DNA of 64,000 nucleotides from Prorocentrum cordatum (GCA_963575745.1 CAUYUJ010006280.1:469918-533917); one strand, 5' to 3'. Shown: positions 33,889 through 42,069, numbered from the stretch's first letter. Notes: generated by a model not told the origin, from the sequence alone. Translations and numbers: made by a program.

Positions 33889-33969
33889 GTATGCACGCTG
33901 CTAGTTGCGCCGAGGTCGCTTAGGACGACCTAGAAGGGCGCTGACTGATGCGTCATTAGCGTGGCTCGC

Positions 33970-34434
33970 TCAGGCACTGAAGGGCGACGGGTTGAGAGAG
34001 CGGGCGGCAGCCGAGAGCGCCGAGAGACCTGCCGCTGTCGCCGCCGCACGCGCCTGGGCCTCTTGCGCGGCAGCCTGCTGCTGGTTGTAGTGGTTCCTCA
34101 GCATGGCCTCCACCTCAGAGATGGTCGCCAGGCCTGGGGTCTCGATCCACTCCCAGTCCCAGGTTTCGACGACCTGGCCGTCGATGACGTCCAGCGACTT
34201 GAGCTTCCAGACGAACGGGTATAGCATGCCGTTGGGCATCTTCCACTCGCCCGGGCATGTGGAGGGCCACCACTTTTTGAACTCGCGCGTGGCGGCCGTG
34301 TATTGGGAGCCCTGCCAAGCCGAACCGGCGTATGTGTCCCCTGAGAGGCCGAAGAGCTCCCGCGTGTCAGGCGACGCCCTGCTGGCCTCGGCCGCGCCCG
34401 CCTCCGCCTCCGCCGCGGGAGGCATGGGCACCAT
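33970..34434 (-). CDS. Cluster ORF5, unknown protein (~154 aa)
   Basis: Last ORF of the five-gene minus-strand cluster, family not recognised. The open frame extends upstream to 34497, but the first Met there lies inside a pyrimidine tract that ends CTCTCAG at 34451. I therefore prefer the Met at 34434 (MVPMPPAAEAEAG), 16 nt after that AG. An Ala/Glu-rich start is followed by a compact region, about residues 35-100. That region is rich in Trp and aromatic residues, with FKKWWPSTCPGEWKMPNG and VVETWDWEWIETPG, and looks like a folded domain. The C-terminus is Gln/Ala-rich (HYNQQQAAAQEAQARAAA), probably helical. Function unknown. Its stop is 70 bp from the stem-loop array. Confidence 0.6.
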   Translation of the reverse strand: MVPMPPAAEAEAGAAEASRASPDTRELFGLSGDTYAGSAWQGSQYTAATREFKKWWPSTCPGEWKMPNGMLYPFVWKLKSLDVIDGQVVETWDWEWIETPGLATISEVEAMLRNHYNQQQAAAQEAQARAAATAAGLSALSAAARSLNPSPFSA

Positions 34435-34450
34435 GGCGGCGCGGGGCGCG

Positions 34451-34492
34451 CTGAGAGAAGGGGGGGAGTGCCAAGGAAACAAAAAGAAATAA
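34451..34492 (-). promoter_or_regulatory. Candidate trans-splice acceptor for ORF5
   Basis: On the minus strand TTATTTCTTTTTGTTTCC leads through CACTCCCCCCCTTCTCTCAG, the strongest pyrimidine tract in the cluster. The ATG lies 16 nt downstream. Its role is inferred from its position; it could equally be an ordinary intron acceptor. Confidence 0.55.
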
Positions 34493-34527
34493 CCCATAAG
34501 CCAACGGCGGCCAAATGTGAGTGAAAC

Positions 34528-34959
34528 CTAGCTGGCCTGTGCTAGCATCTGTGCGAGGAGGACTCTCCTGACGGGCCGACTGATGCACGCCTGGCCTGGT
34601 GCGGAGTCTATAGGGATGAGGATGTTACCACTACGCATGTTGACCCGCAACGAAAGGCCGGTGCGGTAGGGTATGCCCGTGCCAAATAGGATGGGCCGTG
34701 CGTCCATCTCCTGAAGAATGGGGGGGTGAAAAAAGCGCGGCCTTTCCACAGAGGATGGCAGCCTGGTCTCCTGCCCATGGAATTGCTCCATTAGGAGCCC
34801 TACATTGATGGGCAGTGGGGACCGAAGCGAAATGTGGCCTGTCGTTATTACTACCAGCCACTGCACTGCTGTAGGCGGTGGTGGCACTGCTTCAGCGGGG
34901 GCGCAGCGGAAGTCGCCATGCTCGAACTGTGGCAGGTGCTGCGCCTCTGGGGTCGGCAT
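34528..34959 (-). CDS. Cluster ORF4, unknown protein (143 aa)
   Basis: Fourth ORF of the cluster, 30 nt before the long form of ORF5 and 93 nt after ORF3. Not recognised. It begins MPTPEAQHLPQFEHG. A hydrophobic, beta-like middle (AVQWLVVITTGHISLRSPL, then PINVGLLMEQFHG) is followed by ARPILFGTGIPYRTGLSLRV and a basic tail (ISRPVRRVLLAQMLAQAS). There is no signal peptide and no clear membrane segment. The start is supported by the sequence CAG-GCC-ATG, identical in layout to ORF3. The composition is not low complexity, which together with the arrangement argues for a real gene. Confidence 0.6.
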   Translation of the reverse strand: MPTPEAQHLPQFEHGDFRCAPAEAVPPPPTAVQWLVVITTGHISLRSPLPINVGLLMEQFHGQETRLPSSVERPRFFHPPILQEMDARPILFGTGIPYRTGLSLRVNMRSGNILIPIDSAPGQACISRPVRRVLLAQMLAQAS

Positions 34960-34962
34960 GGC

Positions 34963-35035
34963 CTGAGGGATTAGGGTTCGGGGAGGCGGAGGATTCGAGC
35001 GAGGTGGGACAGCGGGAGGCAGAAGGTCGAACCAT
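34963..35035 (-). promoter_or_regulatory. Candidate trans-splice acceptor for ORF4
   Basis: Pyrimidine-rich minus-strand sequence (CGACCTTCTGCCTCCCGCTG .. CTAATCCCTCAG) ends at 34963, three nt before the ATG at 34959. A two-codon-scale leader of GCC is shared with ORF3. Confidence 0.55.
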
Positions 35036-35052
35036 GATCATGGCCTGGAAGT

Positions 35053-35664
35053 CTATAAGGATGGGGCTGCCAGCCGCTGCATCCTGCAAAAGCCGGTGAG
35101 GGCTGAGGGAGGCCTGCTCCCAGGCCCCCGATTGAAGTAGGACCAGAAAAAAAGTTGGTTCGGCACGTAAACTGTAACTAGCCCTATGGCGGGTGAGAAA
35201 CGGGCATCGTAGGGACCGTCCCCCGCAGCACATTGGGGGTAGATGTGGAGTAGGTTAGGGGAGTTGGCCTCGCGCCATCGGCCATGCCAGCGCTCGAGTG
35301 TGCGATTAACGGCCGTGGGCAAATCTAAGTGAAGCAGAGGGCCCACGAAGGAGCGCGCGTGTGGCCATGCGGGCGGCCCGCTCTCGAGCTGCCATGTGGC
35401 TTGCCACTGGGGTACCGCATTATGCTGGTACACCGTGGTGGGAGACAGAATGAGTGCGTGGCGCCTTGCGCCGCCGCTGAGAAAGCGGTAGACTTGCTGG
35501 TGAGCCAAAAGAAGCCGCTCAGCCAGATGCTTCCATAAGGAAGTCAAGCGAGAGGCTGGTTGCGCGATGCTTCGCGGATCTAATTGTTGCCCCGGGCACG
35601 CCTCAGCAGCGGGCACGTCCTCGTCTGCATCGGCGTTGCCCAGGATACTGGGCTCGCTCCTCAT
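35053..35664 (-). CDS. Cluster ORF3, unknown protein (203 aa)
   Basis: Third ORF of the cluster, family not recognised. An acidic N-terminus (DADADEDVPAAEACPGQQ) is followed by a helical, basic stretch (SLWKHLAERLLLAHQQVYRF). Next comes a region rich in His, Trp and Tyr (PQWQATWQLESGPPAWPHAR, ERWHGRWREAN) and an aromatic motif VTVYVPNQLFFWSYFNRG near the C-terminus. Start at 35664 because CAG-GCC precedes the ATG after a double pyrimidine tract. Spacing is 90 nt after ORF2 and 93 nt before ORF4. The evenly mixed composition suggests a folded protein. Nothing in it identifies an enzyme. Confidence 0.6.
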   Translation of the reverse strand: MRSEPSILGNADADEDVPAAEACPGQQLDPRSIAQPASRLTSLWKHLAERLLLAHQQVYRFLSGGARRHALILSPTTVYQHNAVPQWQATWQLESGPPAWPHARSFVGPLLHLDLPTAVNRTLERWHGRWREANSPNLLHIYPQCAAGDGPYDARFSPAIGLVTVYVPNQLFFWSYFNRGPGSRPPSALTGFCRMQRLAAPSL

Positions 35665-35667
35665 GGC

Positions 35668-35716
35668 CTGATGGGGATGGGGCAGGAAGGGGAGCTGATA
35701 GAGGAAAGAGGGAGAG
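35668..35716 (-). promoter_or_regulatory. Candidate trans-splice acceptor for ORF3
   Basis: The minus strand reads CTCTCCCTCTTTCCTCTATC-AG and then CTCCCCTTCCTGCCCCATCC-CCATCAG, so there are two consecutive acceptor-like sites. The second ends at 35668, three nt before the ATG. Confidence 0.6.
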
Positions 35717-35754
35717 GTTAGGCTTAGGCTGGGGGCTAGCTGCCTGGCAAGGGT

Positions 35755-37047
35755 CTAGCGCCTGGCAGCCCCACCTCCTTCATGAGGCTTGCGCGGCCTC
35801 CTGGGCGACAGACGCTGACCGCAATGCGAAAGGCTTTCGCCATCTCGCAACTGCATCTTAAGGCGCTCCCTGTGTATCCTGTCGATACGGAGCTGGTCCT
35901 GCCTATGCTCCTCTTTGAGCTGAGCAATTTTATTCTCATGCTCCTTGAGAAATGAGCTGCGCTGTTCGTCCGCTGCTGCGGCTGACGCAGCTGCAGCTGC
36001 GACTGTAGGCGGCAGGCGCGTAGCTACATGGTCAGAACGGTGAGACTTACGAGCCTTGTGGTGCCTTGTAGGAGGTGAGGCTGGTGACGAGGCCGGGCCG
36101 TGGGAATCCTGCGGGCTGCTTTGAGCCTCAACTGGATCTCGGCGCTGTGGCATAGGCTGCTCGTCCGAGGCTGCATCAGTCGCTTTGGCAGGCGAACGTG
36201 AGCGCTGTGCTGCATGGGCCGCGCGGTGCGCCTTGGCCTTGCGAGCCCTATGGTGCCTAGGGGGAGGAGAGGCTGGAGGTGTCGGCGTGCCGAGGGACTC
36301 CTGCGGGCTGCTATGTGCCTCAGCAGGTTCCCTGCGTATCGGCGCAGACTGCTTGAGCGCGCTTTTGCGCGGCTCGGTGCGTAAGCGCGAATTATGGGCC
36401 ACCTTGAGGGGCTTGGCCGTGAACTCGTCCGCAAATGAGACCTGCTTGCGCTTGCGAGTTGCAGAGGCGCGGGGCGCAACTGACTGTTCCGCCGGCTCTG
36501 GAGAGTCAAGCGGCGGAAATGGTGAGGAGGCAGAGGAATATGAGGCGTCGTCCACCTGATCCAGCCTTCTAGGCGATGCTGGGGGACTAGAAGGCCTGCT
36601 TGGCTGGCTCCTGTATGGCGCAGCTTTGCGGGACTGTTTGCGAGGCTCGCGCAGGGGTGGAGGCGAGGTGCACGCTGAAAGGGGTGGAGAAAAAGGAGAA
36701 GCTGCCTGGCCTATCCATCCTTCCGGAATGGCTGCTTTAGCAGGCACCCTGGGATGCTCTGGGGGCGGCAAGGGAGGCAAGGCTGGCGGAGGTGGCGGAG
36801 GACGAAAAGTGGCCCCGTAGATGTGCCTGCCTCGACCCATGGGGGGGCCGCTGAAATCGCCAGGCGGCCGCGGGGGATCCGAGGCAGGTGAGGTGCTGGA
36901 TAGAGAGCGCTGCACCGCTTTGGCTACCTGGGCGAATTGGGCAGGCGAAAGGAGGGGTGGAGGAGCTGAGGCGGACCGAAATTGGCCCGGTGGGGGATGC
37001 TTAGGCCTGGCTTCACGCGGCACCAGCACCCATGGCCGTCTGGACAT
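35755..37047 (-). CDS. Cluster ORF2, basic proline-rich protein with C-terminal coiled coil (430 aa)
   Basis: Second ORF, starting 10 nt after the stop of ORF1 in the +1 frame. About residues 1-350 are disordered: Pro/Ser/Arg-rich with poly-Pro runs. Two diverged tandem copies of a ~65 residue unit occur, one beginning RREPAEAHSSPQESLG and the other RRDPVEAQSSPQDSHG, each followed by PxRHHxARK. The motif KRKQVSFADEF is basic, NLS-like and also fits the RVxF-type docking consensus for protein phosphatase 1 (inference only). About residues 365-410 (EQRSSFLKEHENKIAQLK, EEHRQDQLRIDRIHRERLKM) form a charged coiled coil. The overall layout resembles a gag-like or structural, nucleic-acid-binding protein of a mobile element. 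No zinc knuckle is present. The same frame is open for about 60 codons upstream of the ATG, inside ORF1. Confidence 0.65.
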   Translation of the reverse strand: MSRRPWVLVPREARPKHPPPGQFRSASAPPPLLSPAQFAQVAKAVQRSLSSTSPASDPPRPPGDFSGPPMGRGRHIYGATFRPPPPPPALPPLPPPEHPRVPAKAAIPEGWIGQAASPFSPPLSACTSPPPLREPRKQSRKAAPYRSQPSRPSSPPASPRRLDQVDDASYSSASSPFPPLDSPEPAEQSVAPRASATRKRKQVSFADEFTAKPLKVAHNSRLRTEPRKSALKQSAPIRREPAEAHSSPQESLGTPTPPASPPPRHHRARKAKAHRAAHAAQRSRSPAKATDAASDEQPMPQRRDPVEAQSSPQDSHGPASSPASPPTRHHKARKSHRSDHVATRLPPTVAAAAASAAAADEQRSSFLKEHENKIAQLKEEHRQDQLRIDRIHRERLKMQLRDGESLSHCGQRLSPRRPRKPHEGGGAARR

Positions 37048-37057
37048 GAGATGCCAG

Positions 37058-37090
37058 CTAAGTGTCGAAGATGTCGGCGTTGAAGTCCTG
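37058..37090 (-). promoter_or_regulatory. Candidate splice acceptors at the ORF1/ORF2 junction
   Basis: CTGCTTCGCCCGCCCCGCAG ends at 37088. The ORF1 stop codon itself (CTTAG, ending 37058) supplies a second AG, 10 nt before the ORF2 ATG. Use of either would overlap the end of ORF1. Confidence 0.4.
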
Positions 37091-38880
37091 CGGGGCGGGC
37101 GAAGCAGGGTGCCACATGTGAGAGAAGGAAATTCCCGTGAGCGGGGCGGGTCGTGCCGCTTGACGGGAACGTTCGGCCCTGATTTGCCTGGCCCGCTCCC
37201 TATTGCACTGGATACGCCTTTTCTGATCCAGAGTTAGGGAGGGCGGGGGTGGCGGCGGAGGGAGGGTGGAGGGAAAAATGGGGGCTGTGCCCAAAAAGTG
37301 CATGGCCTCTTGTTCCGCTTCCGAGTCCTGATCTGCGGGATCAGGCTGCTCGTGAGCCTCTGCGGGGAGGTCGCTATGGCGCCGCGGCTCGCGGGGCCTG
37401 GAGAGAGCCAAAAGCCTGCGGAAGCGGTCCCGCTCCCCATCTACTTTGGCACGGGTGCGAGGGGCGGAGGAATCAACAAAGTCGGGGCCTAGCCAAAAGT
37501 CGCTGGTCATGGAAGCGGAGAAGCGGAGGAGGGGAGCCAGAACCGAGGGGTCCGACTGGGAAAGAGGATCCTGTGGGTCGTCAACCAATGGTAAAATGAC
37601 GTCCTGATATATAGCCTGGGCGAGACATTCGCAAAGGGCAGAAGGATAGGTCTTTTTGTCAGCAGTGAAAAAGCGGTCATTCTCGTCCTTACCTAGAAGT
37701 GTACGATGTAACCCCCGTGGGTGCGTGCACTTGGTCCCTTGGGGACGGTTATTTAGGAGCTCTGGGGGCGAGGGAAGGCGTAGCGATAGCAAGCGCGTGG
37801 GTGCTTTGCCGAATTCGTTAGGAGGTCGGCAAGACGGCTGGAACATGCACTGGTCGATGTCCGTGGTGCGGACAGCCGGAGCAGCAGCCAGGGCCATTAA
37901 AGGTCTCCAAATCCAGCTAGGCTGCGCCCTGGGTTCCCAGTGGGCAGGGCATGGATGTTCCATCCATGCCGAGGTGCCCATTTCCAAATGAGCGGCAAAA
38001 AGGAGAACCAATGAGGCGAGTAGCAAGTTGGCAATCTGCAATTGGCGGGATTGCTTGGGAGTTGCGTTGGGGATGCCCCAGTAGTGCTCGGTAGTGCGCA
38101 GCGGCGGTGGCCCGTTGGGCTTCCATCGGGCCGCGCAAAAGGTTTCGCACGGCGGGCCCCCACCTGAAACAACCACTCTGCCGGCATAAATATGTTGTTG
38201 CCAGAGCTTAATGGTCTCCGACTCGGTGAGATCGCCCAAGTCGGGGTCCATAGCAATATCGACCGACAGTATATGTACCTCTATGGAGGGGTCAGGCGTG
38301 AATGATTCCAGGTGATGCTGGATATCCCCTTCGCGCCTGCGGCCAGAGAAAAGATTGAGGATGAAAATTTCCTTGCGCCTTATGCGGGCTGGAATTTCTC
38401 TGGTCGCTAGACCAGAATACTCCTCTGGTTGGAATGGCCATTCAGGCAGCGCAGGGAGAGGAGGAGGTAGTGGCGGAGGGACATCGGCGGGAAAAAGTAG
38501 AGAGACGGCTGCAGAGTCCAGCGCGTAATCTGTAGCCGCCATTATGGCGCGCGCGTCCGCTTGAGACAAGTGTTTGGCAAAGTCACGAAAGTGTTGTGTG
38601 GTAGCACGCTTGGCACGATGTGCCGGTAGTGCCACACGCCAGCGACCTACGCCTGACTTTACTTGTAGCTTGGCATTTTCGCAGCGTTGCATAGCAAGCG
38701 CTGTGATTTGCTCTTGAGGAAGGCGTTGGGAATGGCAGAGGAGGTAGAGAGCACATATGAAGGAGTCGAAACAGAGGTGCTGCATGAGACTGGCGCGTGA
38801 GCCAAAGGGGAGGCTGCAGGCCGGGCACACCTGGGTGTCCGGTACTAGGCCCTTGACCCTATGGGACAAGGTCCAATGCG
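37058..38880 (-). CDS. Cluster ORF1: zinc finger plus cytosine-methyltransferase-like domain, transposon type (~607 aa)
   Basis: First and largest ORF of the cluster. The frame is open from 39001, but the first ~40 codons are GA-repeat and poly-Pro translation. An acceptor-like CCTCCCCAAG ends at 38881, so I start the exon there (HWTLSHRVKGLVPDTQ). No Met lies between that point and the zinc finger, so earlier exons are probably missing or distant. Numbering is from 39001. A zinc finger sits at residues 59-85 (C-x2-C-x12-H-x7-C, VCPACSLPFG). About 213-350 is a Rossmann-like unit: ILNLFSGRRREGD resembles motif I and SVDIAMDPD motif II. VVSGGGPPCETF resembles the catalytic Pro-Cys motif IV of C5-cytosine methyltransferases, with Glu in place of the usual Gln. 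WMEHP lies where the ENV motif would be. Then come FDQC-like DQCMF (384-388) and CTHPRG (425). I associate this domain with dinoflagellate retroelements. Activity is unproven. Confidence 0.7.
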
Positions 38881-38915
38881 CTTGGGGAGGAGGGAGGAGG
38901 GAGGAGGGAGGCCCT
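38881..38915 (-). promoter_or_regulatory. Candidate acceptor before the ORF1 exon
   Basis: The minus strand reads CCTCCCTCCTCCCTCCTCCC-TCCTCCCCAAG, a long pyrimidine tract ending in AG directly before the first non-repetitive codons of ORF1. Confidence 0.5.
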
Positions 38916-38924
38916 GCCCTCCCC

Positions 38925-39245
38925 CCCCCCCATCCTCTGTGCTCCGCTGCTCGCCTCTCCTCTCGCTCTCTCGCCATGCCCGCCCCCCTGCCTCTGGCCA
39001 CGACCTGCCTCTCTGCGCACTCTTCGGCCCTCCTCTCTCCCTCTCTCTCTCTCTGGCTCTCTCTCTCTCTCTCTCTCTCTCCCTCTCTCTCTCTCTCTCC
39101 CTCTCCCTCTCCCTCTCTCTCTCTCTCCCTCTATCTCTCTCTCTCTCTCTGGCTCTCTCTCTCTCTCTTTCTCTCTCCCTCTCTCTCTCTCCCTCTCTCT
39201 CTCCCTCTCTCCCTCTCTCTCTCTCTGTTTCTCTGGCTCTCTGTG
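38925..39245 (+). repeat. CT tract (~300 bp)
   Basis: CT/CCCTCT repeats, with all frames open. The interval 39245-39870 has irregular GTTCC/TTGGG repetition and no supported gene. Confidence 0.9.
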
Positions 39246-39869
39246 TGTCTCCGTCCCCGTCTTCGCCCCTCCCCGGCCAGCAGCAGCACAGTGAGCGGCT
39301 TGAGTACGGAGCGTTTCGTCTCAAACGGGGCCCGGTCGTTCCTCGGGCCTGCATGCGTTACGTGTCGTTCCCTTATGCGTTATGGATTGGGTATCGTTCC
39401 ATACGCGCTGCTCCTTGAACAGAGAAGGGGCTTCGTTCCTTGTGTATCGTTCCTCGGGTCTGGCCGAGGACTGTACAGTCGGGGCGCTGAAGAGGGAACC
39501 CTTTTCGTTGGGGAGGGGCTCGGTGTTCCTTGATTGTTTTGCAGTTTTCTTTGGGTTTTCCTTGGGTTTCCCATGGGGAATCGAAGTCCAACTTGTGGGA
39601 AAAAAGGGCCTCCTTTCTTATTCAGGGTTCCTTAGGTCAGCGCCCCGACTGTGTATGTGCAGACGTGCACGCACACCTGCAGTGGGGGCGCGCATCAAGA
39701 GACCATTTACTTTTCGTCAGGGTACCCTGGGTTTCTTCGCTCCGCGCGGTGCGCGGTGACTTCCCGCAGCCGTTGAAGGGGTTGCTGGGTTCGGGGTGCT
39801 CCAGGTTTCCCCTCAGGTGCACCTCGCGCGCGGGTTCTCAGGGTTGGGCTCGGCATCGCTCGGACGTGT

Positions 39870-40015
39870 GCATTTTTCCGTCGGCGAGGACCATCGAGGA
39901 GCATCCTTGATCATTTGGCGAAGAAAACCACGCACGAAACCGAACAAAACACACAGGGAATGGACGTCCGAGCGATGGCCAGTGGGTCTCTTGCCAGGGC
40001 TTCCTGCGGCCGCGC
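39870..40015 (+). repeat. Family G repeat, copy 2
   Basis: GGCGAGGACCATCGAGGAGC, GCACGAAACCGAA and TGGACGTCCGAGCGATGGCC match the copy at 8900. It is followed by a CTC tract, as at the first site. Confidence 0.65.
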
Positions 40016-40149
40016 CCGCACTGTGCACCGGCATACGGGGGCCCCGAGCAGCAGGCGCGGCACGAGAAGGCGGCGGCACCCGGCGCGGCGGCAGCGAGAG
40101 AGCCACGGCACGGCGCGCGGGCACGGCGCGCGCGGGCACGCGGCGGGCG

Positions 40150-40330
40150 CTGCTCCTCCTCCTCCTCCTCCTCCTCCTCCTCCTCCTCCTCCTCCTCCTC
40201 CTCCTCCTCCTCCTCCTATCCTCCTCCCCCTCCCTCCTCCTCCTCCTCCTCCTCCTCCTCCTCCTCCTCCTCCTCCTCCTCCTCCTCCTCCTCCTCCTCC
40301 TCCTCCTCCTCCTCCTCCTCCTCCTCCTCG
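40150..40330 (+). repeat. CTC tract (~180 bp)
   Basis: Nearly pure CTC with one CTATCCTCCCC interruption. Confidence 0.95.
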
Positions 40331-40686
40331 GCACAACAGGGTGGACTTTTGAGCGGTGCTGGTGTTTGTTGCGCCCTCGTTCGGAAACTGGAGCGTCTAC
40401 ATTGCCAGGAGCGGGCGGCTTCTGAGTCCCAGGTCTCATTGAGGGTCGAGGACGACGCTGGGGTGGTGTGGTTCATACTTCCTTCCCCGCTTTCCCGTGG
40501 AGACAACAAAAATGTATACACCAGGATGCCGTATACACCATAATCCGTTTTCTTGTGCGAATCTCAATGCGGGACCGGGAAAAAGCATCGGTGTATAAAG
40601 TTCGGTTCCTTACTCGTGGGCCGCTCTCGTTTCCGCCTCGTCTTGCAGCAACAAGGAGGAACGCACGCAACAAACGAGGGAGAGCG

Positions 40687-40881
<195 letters not shown>

Positions 40882-40916
40882 CGAACGCGAAACACGTGAT
40901 CGTTGCTTGTTGTTGT

Positions 40917-41105
40917 TATTCGTTGTTTTGCCGATCGGTGCAGGCCCTCGCATTCCCCCCCTCTGGAGTAGATCTTGGCTGTTCTTGGCGCCTGTTTCTA
41001 GCGGGCGGGGCCCCCAGAGGCAATACTCTTGCAAACAGTCGCATTTGGCAGAGGTCTGGAGCCAGACCCCGTTCTCCCCCCCCTTGCCGCCCATTGCCGA
41101 AACGT
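40917..41105 (+). repeat. Family H repeat, copy 2
   Basis: See 31262: GTTTTGCCGATCGGTGCAGG, GAGTAGATCTTGGCTGTT, GCAGAGGTCTGGAGCCAGAC. Confidence 0.7.
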
Positions 41106-41164
41106 TTTTGGGGGGTTTTGATTTAATTAATTGTTTCCCACACATGTTTATATGTACGTATTCA

Positions 41165-41223
<59 letters not shown>

Positions 41224-41245
41224 ATATATAATATATATATATAGA
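41165..41245. repeat. AT tract
   Basis: About 80 bp of TA repeats with two TATAATATA interruptions, directly upstream of the RNase H-like pseudogene. Confidence 0.9.
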
Positions 41246-41271
41246 CAGAGATATATCAACAAGCGCTCACC

Positions 41272-41850
41272 TTGGCACGAGCACTGCACGGCGCGCGGGC
41301 GGCACATTGTTTGGCACTCTACGAGGGCGCGGGGGACGAACAAAACCGCGAATTCATGGCAGCGATGTGGACGCTTGCCGCCGCCCTGCGCGTGCCCATT
41401 TGGACCGGATGGTTGCCATCCCAATCGAACAGCAGCGGGCCCATCACGCCCCGCAGAGGTCGCGAAGCCACGCGAGGCCGCGGAGCTGGCGCACCTGTTC
41501 CAGCTGCGCGCAGCTGAGCCAGTGCTGATTGCAAGCTGGCACGCGAAGCCGGCAGCGTGGGCCGCCGCGGTAGAGACTGTAAAGAAGCCAAGCGCTCGGC
41601 GCGATCGGGCGGCGCAAGCACAGCTGGCCGCCCATTTTGGCCGCGGGGCAGCCGATTGGGCCACGCTCTGGCAGTTTATTAAACGCGTGGGTTTCGGCTG
41701 CAGCGACACAGGAGTCACTCTGGGAAGGCTCACCACGAGGCGAAAGTGCCTCGTTGGCGTTGCGACGCACTTTCACGCAGATTTGACACGCGTGCTCTGC
41801 GCGGCCTTCAGGCAGCAGTGCCCAAACCTGCGGTGCACTAGGGTTGAATG
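41272..41850 (+). pseudogene. Decayed retroelement RNase H-like fragment
   Basis: Translation reads HCLALYEGAGDEQNREFMAA, then MWTLAAALRVPIWTGWLPSQSN. This matches the end of an RNase H-like domain as seen in many retroelement polyproteins, with a conserved pattern N-x-A-x-GPSR after the PSxSN. The GPSRPAEVAKPREAAELA part follows only in the +1 or -1 frame, so a frameshift lies near 41425-41440 (AACAGCAGCGGG). The continuing frame to 41850 (HFGRGAADWATLWQFIKRVG, end CTRVE) has no recognised domain. No reverse transcriptase lies upstream, where AT, CA and family H repeats are found, so the fragment is truncated. The family assignment rests on pattern memory. Confidence 0.45.
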
Positions 41851-42069
41851 AGAGAGGGGGCGCAGCGGCAAGACGCCCTGTGGAGTATGGCCGCGCCTCG
41901 CATCAGTCTGGGCGGGCCCGGGGATCTGTTCCTGGTCCGCTAGCGGCAAACAGCAAACGCCCGTCGCGCAGCGGGCAGTCATAGCGGAGCTCTATGAAGT
42001 CAGCGGCGCTGTGGGCCCCAGCGGCAGACGCGAAGCGGCGCTGGCGAAGCACAGGTTTCCGATGTGAAA

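Larger units (their letters stand above)
32041..33900. repeat. Tandem array of stem-loop modules next to the ORF cluster
   Basis: Two near-identical units of about 855 bp (about 32041-32890 and 32890-33740) plus a partial third carry many hairpins. The main one occurs five times (32215, 32685, 33069, 33548, 33809), with arms of type TAGGTGGTGGG/CCCACCACCTA. Each of the first four is followed by GACTCAGCCGTGGCGARTCT, itself a small hairpin, and then GCGAATTG. Others are GGAGGTGGGT/ACCCACCTCC (32047-32100), GGAGAC/GTCTCC, GCAGTGAG/CTCACTGC, GTCGC/GCGAC and GGCCCTCT/AGAGGGGCC. ORFs across the array are short and differ between units, so it is probably not coding. It starts 70 bp beyond the stop of the last ORF of the minus-strand cluster. 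Confidence 0.75.

Noticed and set aside
33970-39001. Bacterial operon or contamination
   Set aside because: No Shine-Dalgarno sequences precede the ORFs. Pyrimidine-AG sites do, and the surroundings are continuous with eukaryotic-style repeats.
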